Shown: positions 11,181 to 13,403 of the stretch, piece after piece
How positions within the stretch are numbered: position 1 is the stretch's first letter
Layout of the letters: each line of letters begins with the position of its first letter
From: Phycisphaerales bacterium
Lineage (GTDB): Bacteria; Planctomycetota; Phycisphaerae; Tepidisphaerales; Tepidisphaeraceae
NCBI GenBank assembly: GCA_003153655.1
Contig: PMAK01000027.1
Location: 64,865-78,267 of the forward strand
Direction: 5' to 3'
Length of the DNA stretch: 13,403 nucleotides
Position numbers and translations under genes: made by a program
The notes under the pieces: model-generated
What the model saw: the letters and a program-made list of their open reading frames with translations, nothing else
The model's database searches: none
What the model was told of the DNA's origin: nothing

Positions 11181-13403
11181 TCAATTCTGATTCTGATCTT
11201 TGTTGTGATTAAATAGCCCATGAATAAACGACCCCGCCTTGTCCAATCCCGTCCCGACGGCCTTCACGCCCTTTTCCGTAATATTCTTTGCTCCCTCAAC
11301 AATCGGCTGGCCGTCCCCCCGCTTCGTTTCAATCTTCAAATCTGAAAATGTTCCTGACACATGATAATACAGCAGCGAATCGCTCGCGTTCTTGATCCAG
11401 TTTCCCACCGTGCCCATGCCTGCCAATTTTGAAATCGGGCCACCCGTCAGGTTCAGGTTCACCTGCTGATTCAGCCCCACCCATCCTTTGCCGTCGGCCC
11501 CGAGATCCTCTCCTTCATAATGTAAAGTTGATATCCAAATTTTACTTCTGTTGAATGTGCACTCGATTTTGGCCGTCTCCTTCGGCACGACCACTTCGGG
11601 CTTATCCTTGTCCTCCCGATGAAATAGATCCGTAAAAACAGACTTCGCGATGTTGCCCATCCCCTGAACGAGTTCAAACCCGATCAGCCTCGCCTGCGTC
11701 AGTTCGATAGAGGCCGACCCCCAAACCACCGGCAAATTCTCTGAAGCCAGCTGGGAGAGATGACCCCCCGACCCATCCGACTGCGGCATAGCCTTGGCGG
11801 CTACCACCAGCACGGGCGCGTTCACCAGTTCCACATCCGCGTGAATCGCGCCGATGAGTTGCTTCTTCGGATCGGAAATCTTGTCCGCCATCAAATCTTG
11901 CAGAAGCATCCCATCGACGATCAGCGACAGCGTCGAATCGAGCCGATCGTTCAACTTCACCTTTCCGGTCAGGTCGGCACGGCCGCTGAGCGCTTCCAGC
12001 ATTGGCCCGCCGAGCTTATCTGCGTCTAGAAATTCAACCTCGTCATCTCTCAGGCGAATCGGCAACCGCAGATGATCGATGGGAATTCGGTAGTCTCCAG
12101 TCGTGGCCGCAAAATCATCCACCAGCACATCCGCCTCAAGATTGCTCGCCATTGGATTCCGTAGCGGCACATTTCCCTCGACCTTCACCGCAATTTTTCC
12201 CACGGGCTCATACGGCAACATCAGCTTCTGCACCTCCGGCGGAAATGACTTGCGAGTCTCCCCGCTGATATGAGCCGAGAAATCAAGCTTTAGCGGATCG
12301 ACTATGAATGAATCAACATTGACGCGGCCGGCCAATTCGATATTCAAATCCGGCTTCGATGGGATCAGCACATCAAACTGATACGCATCCCCCGCCAGGG
12401 AATCCATCGTAACTTTCGTTGTCACGCCTTTCAGCGAGAAAGGAGTCGTTTCGTCTATCCGCGGATCGTAATACAGCGATGCATCGGTCACCGAGAGTGA
12501 CCCAAGCCGGAAAATATCGCTTAACCTCGGCAAACTCATGGCTGGCATCGTAGAAGCCACACTTGCGGCAGGATTCGTCGCCGGCGCAGCTGAGTTCCCC
12601 GCGAGATTTTGAAGTGACAGGAAACCCGCGAATCGCTTCGACCCGGGCCCCGTCGCGACGGCCCGAATCGCCGGATGCTCCACAACAACCTGATCGACTG
12701 CAATCGGCTTGCCCGGCGCTGGAAGGGACATCAGCACCACGCCAAACCGATCACACGCGACAAAATCCAGCGGCGTTCCGGGCGTAATCGGATCATCCGT
12801 CGTCAGGCGCAAGTTCCGAACGTTAACAGCCGCCACCGGCTCATTCTCGGCCCGCGGAACGGCTCCGAATGCAACCATCACCGGCGATTGAATCTCGATC
12901 GCCGCGCTCAATTTCGTTGAAGTCGTCGGCGCAGGCTCCCCCGGCCTCAGCGCTGCGATCAGCGGCTCAATCTGCACATCCTTCATCGTCAGCGTCGTAT
13001 CCGTATCCAGCCGATTGTTGAGCGCAACCCAGCCCGAAAGATCAAACACATTGTTTAGCGCGGCAATCTTGACGCTTTGCTGCACCTTTCCATCCCGCAG
13101 CTGCGCCGACACGGCCAAGTCATCCACCGGAATTTGAATGTCCCCCGCGCTGAGTTGAATATTCCGCACATCCAAATTCAGATCGGCCTTTCCCCGCGCA
13201 AGATCAGACATCGCAACCGACGCCCCCGCCTTGACGCTCAATTTCCCCTTCGCATGCGTCCGTTTCAAAATCAGCTGTAACTGGGGCGGCAGGAAATCCA
13301 GCCGGTCCCGCGTCAAATCCGCCTGAAGATCGACATTCAGGTTCTGCAGCCCCGGATCGTCGATGTTGATCTCACCATCGATCCCAAGACTAAACACCGG
13401 CTC
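11181..13403 (-). CDS. AsmA-like envelope protein, C-terminal part (cut by window edge)
   Basis: The frame stays open to the right edge (the codons before GTG 13397 read Glu-Pro), so the true start is outside. About 740 residues are visible. They are rich in alternating strands such as GKLSVKAGASV and ADLTGKVKLNDRLD, as in the long beta-groove proteins of the AsmA/TamB/YhdP group, which are thought to carry phospholipids between the two membranes. An internal duplication is visible (residues 36-150 and 384-504 counted from 13397). The end has a YYHVSGTFSDLKIE strand typical of AsmA C-termini, then a helical, charged tail ending in NHNKDQNQN. It is 6 bases upstream of the methyltransferase and probably co-transcribed with it. 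Confidence 0.8.
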   Translation of the reverse strand, partial: EPVFSLGIDGEINIDDPGLQNLNVDLQADLTRDRLDFLPPQLQLILKRTHAKGKLSVKAGASVAMSDLARGKADLNLDVRNIQLSAGDIQIPVDDLAVSAQLRDGKVQQSVKIAALNNVFDLSGWVALNNRLDTDTTLTMKDVQIEPLIAALRPGEPAPTTSTKLSAAIEIQSPVMVAFGAVPRAENEPVAAVNVRNLRLTTDDPITPGTPLDFVACDRFGVVLMSLPAPGKPIAVDQVVVEHPAIRAVATGPGSKRFAGFLSLQNLAGNSAAPATNPAASVASTMPAMSLPRLSDIFRLGSLSVTDASLYYDPRIDETTPFSLKGVTTKVTMDSLAGDAYQFDVLIPSKPDLNIELAGRVNVDSFIVDPLKLDFSAHISGETRKSFPPEVQKLMLPYEPVGKIAVKVEGNVPLRNPMASNLEADVLVDDFAATTGDYRIPIDHLRLPIRLRDDEVEFLDADKLGGPMLEALSGRADLTGKVKLNDRLDSTLSLIVDGMLLQDLMADKISDPKKQLIGAIHADVELVNAPVLVVAAKAMPQSDGSGGHLSQLASENLPVVWGSASIELTQARLIGFELVQGMGNIAKSVFTDLFHREDKDKPEVVVPKETAKIECTFNRSKIWISTLHYEGEDLGADGKGWVGLNQQVNLNLTGGPISKLAGMGTVGNWIKNASDSLLYYHVSGTFSDLKIETKRGDGQPIVEGAKNITEKGVKAVGTGLDKAGSFIHGLFNHNKDQNQN

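Noticed and set aside
1..13403. tRNA, rRNA or riboswitch
   Set aside because: No cloverleaf, rRNA-like or known riboswitch-like stretch was recognised; nearly all bases are coding.

Overview
The window comes from a Gram-negative, double-membrane bacterium. The evidence is a LolA-like periplasmic carrier, a lipobox lipoprotein, an AsmA-like envelope protein and an LPS-type family 25 glycosyltransferase. GC content is moderately high, and GTG and TTG starts are common. A heptameric TGCCGAN repeat sits in an intergenic hairpin. These traits fit, but do not prove, a member of the Planctomycetota or wider PVC group.

Region 1 (1-9033, all minus strand, transcribed right to left) is a compact operon of eleven genes. 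In transcription order these are: acyl carrier protein, PlsC-type acyltransferase, a radical SAM/SPASM protein fused to an ApeP-like hotdog dehydratase, LolA-like carrier, MMPL/RND exporter, DUF3261-like lipoprotein, a second FabZ/ApeI-like hotdog dehydratase, a 4HBT-type thioesterase, a FabF-like ketosynthase, a half-size ketosynthase-like chain-length-factor protein, and the start of a family 2 glycosyltransferase cut by the left edge. Most neighbours overlap by four bases (ATGA or GTGA), so translation is probably coupled. The gene set matches aryl polyene (APE)/flexirubin/xanthomonadin-type iterative type II fatty acid/polyketide clusters. In those systems an ACP-bound chain is extended by a KS:CLF pair, dehydrated by two hotdog proteins, transferred to a lipid carrier, and moved to the outer membrane by MMPL and LolA-like proteins. 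Ketoreductase, second ACP, acyl-ACP ligase and aromatic starter enzymes are not in the window and may lie beyond the left edge.

Region 2 (9034-9644) holds a possible promoter, a 36-bp-armed inverted repeat built from heptamers, and a small two-helix membrane protein gene on the minus strand. The last is divergent from a family 25 glycosyltransferase gene.

Region 3 (9645-13403) holds the plus-strand family 25 glycosyltransferase, a membrane-anchored SAM methyltransferase gene that overlaps it tail-to-tail by 111 bases, and a large AsmA-like protein gene cut by the right edge.

The most unusual item is the radical SAM/SPASM-ApeP fusion, whose cluster motif is CxCxxC rather than CxxxCxxC. It sits inside a polyene-type operon and suggests a radical step tied directly to acyl-chain dehydration.
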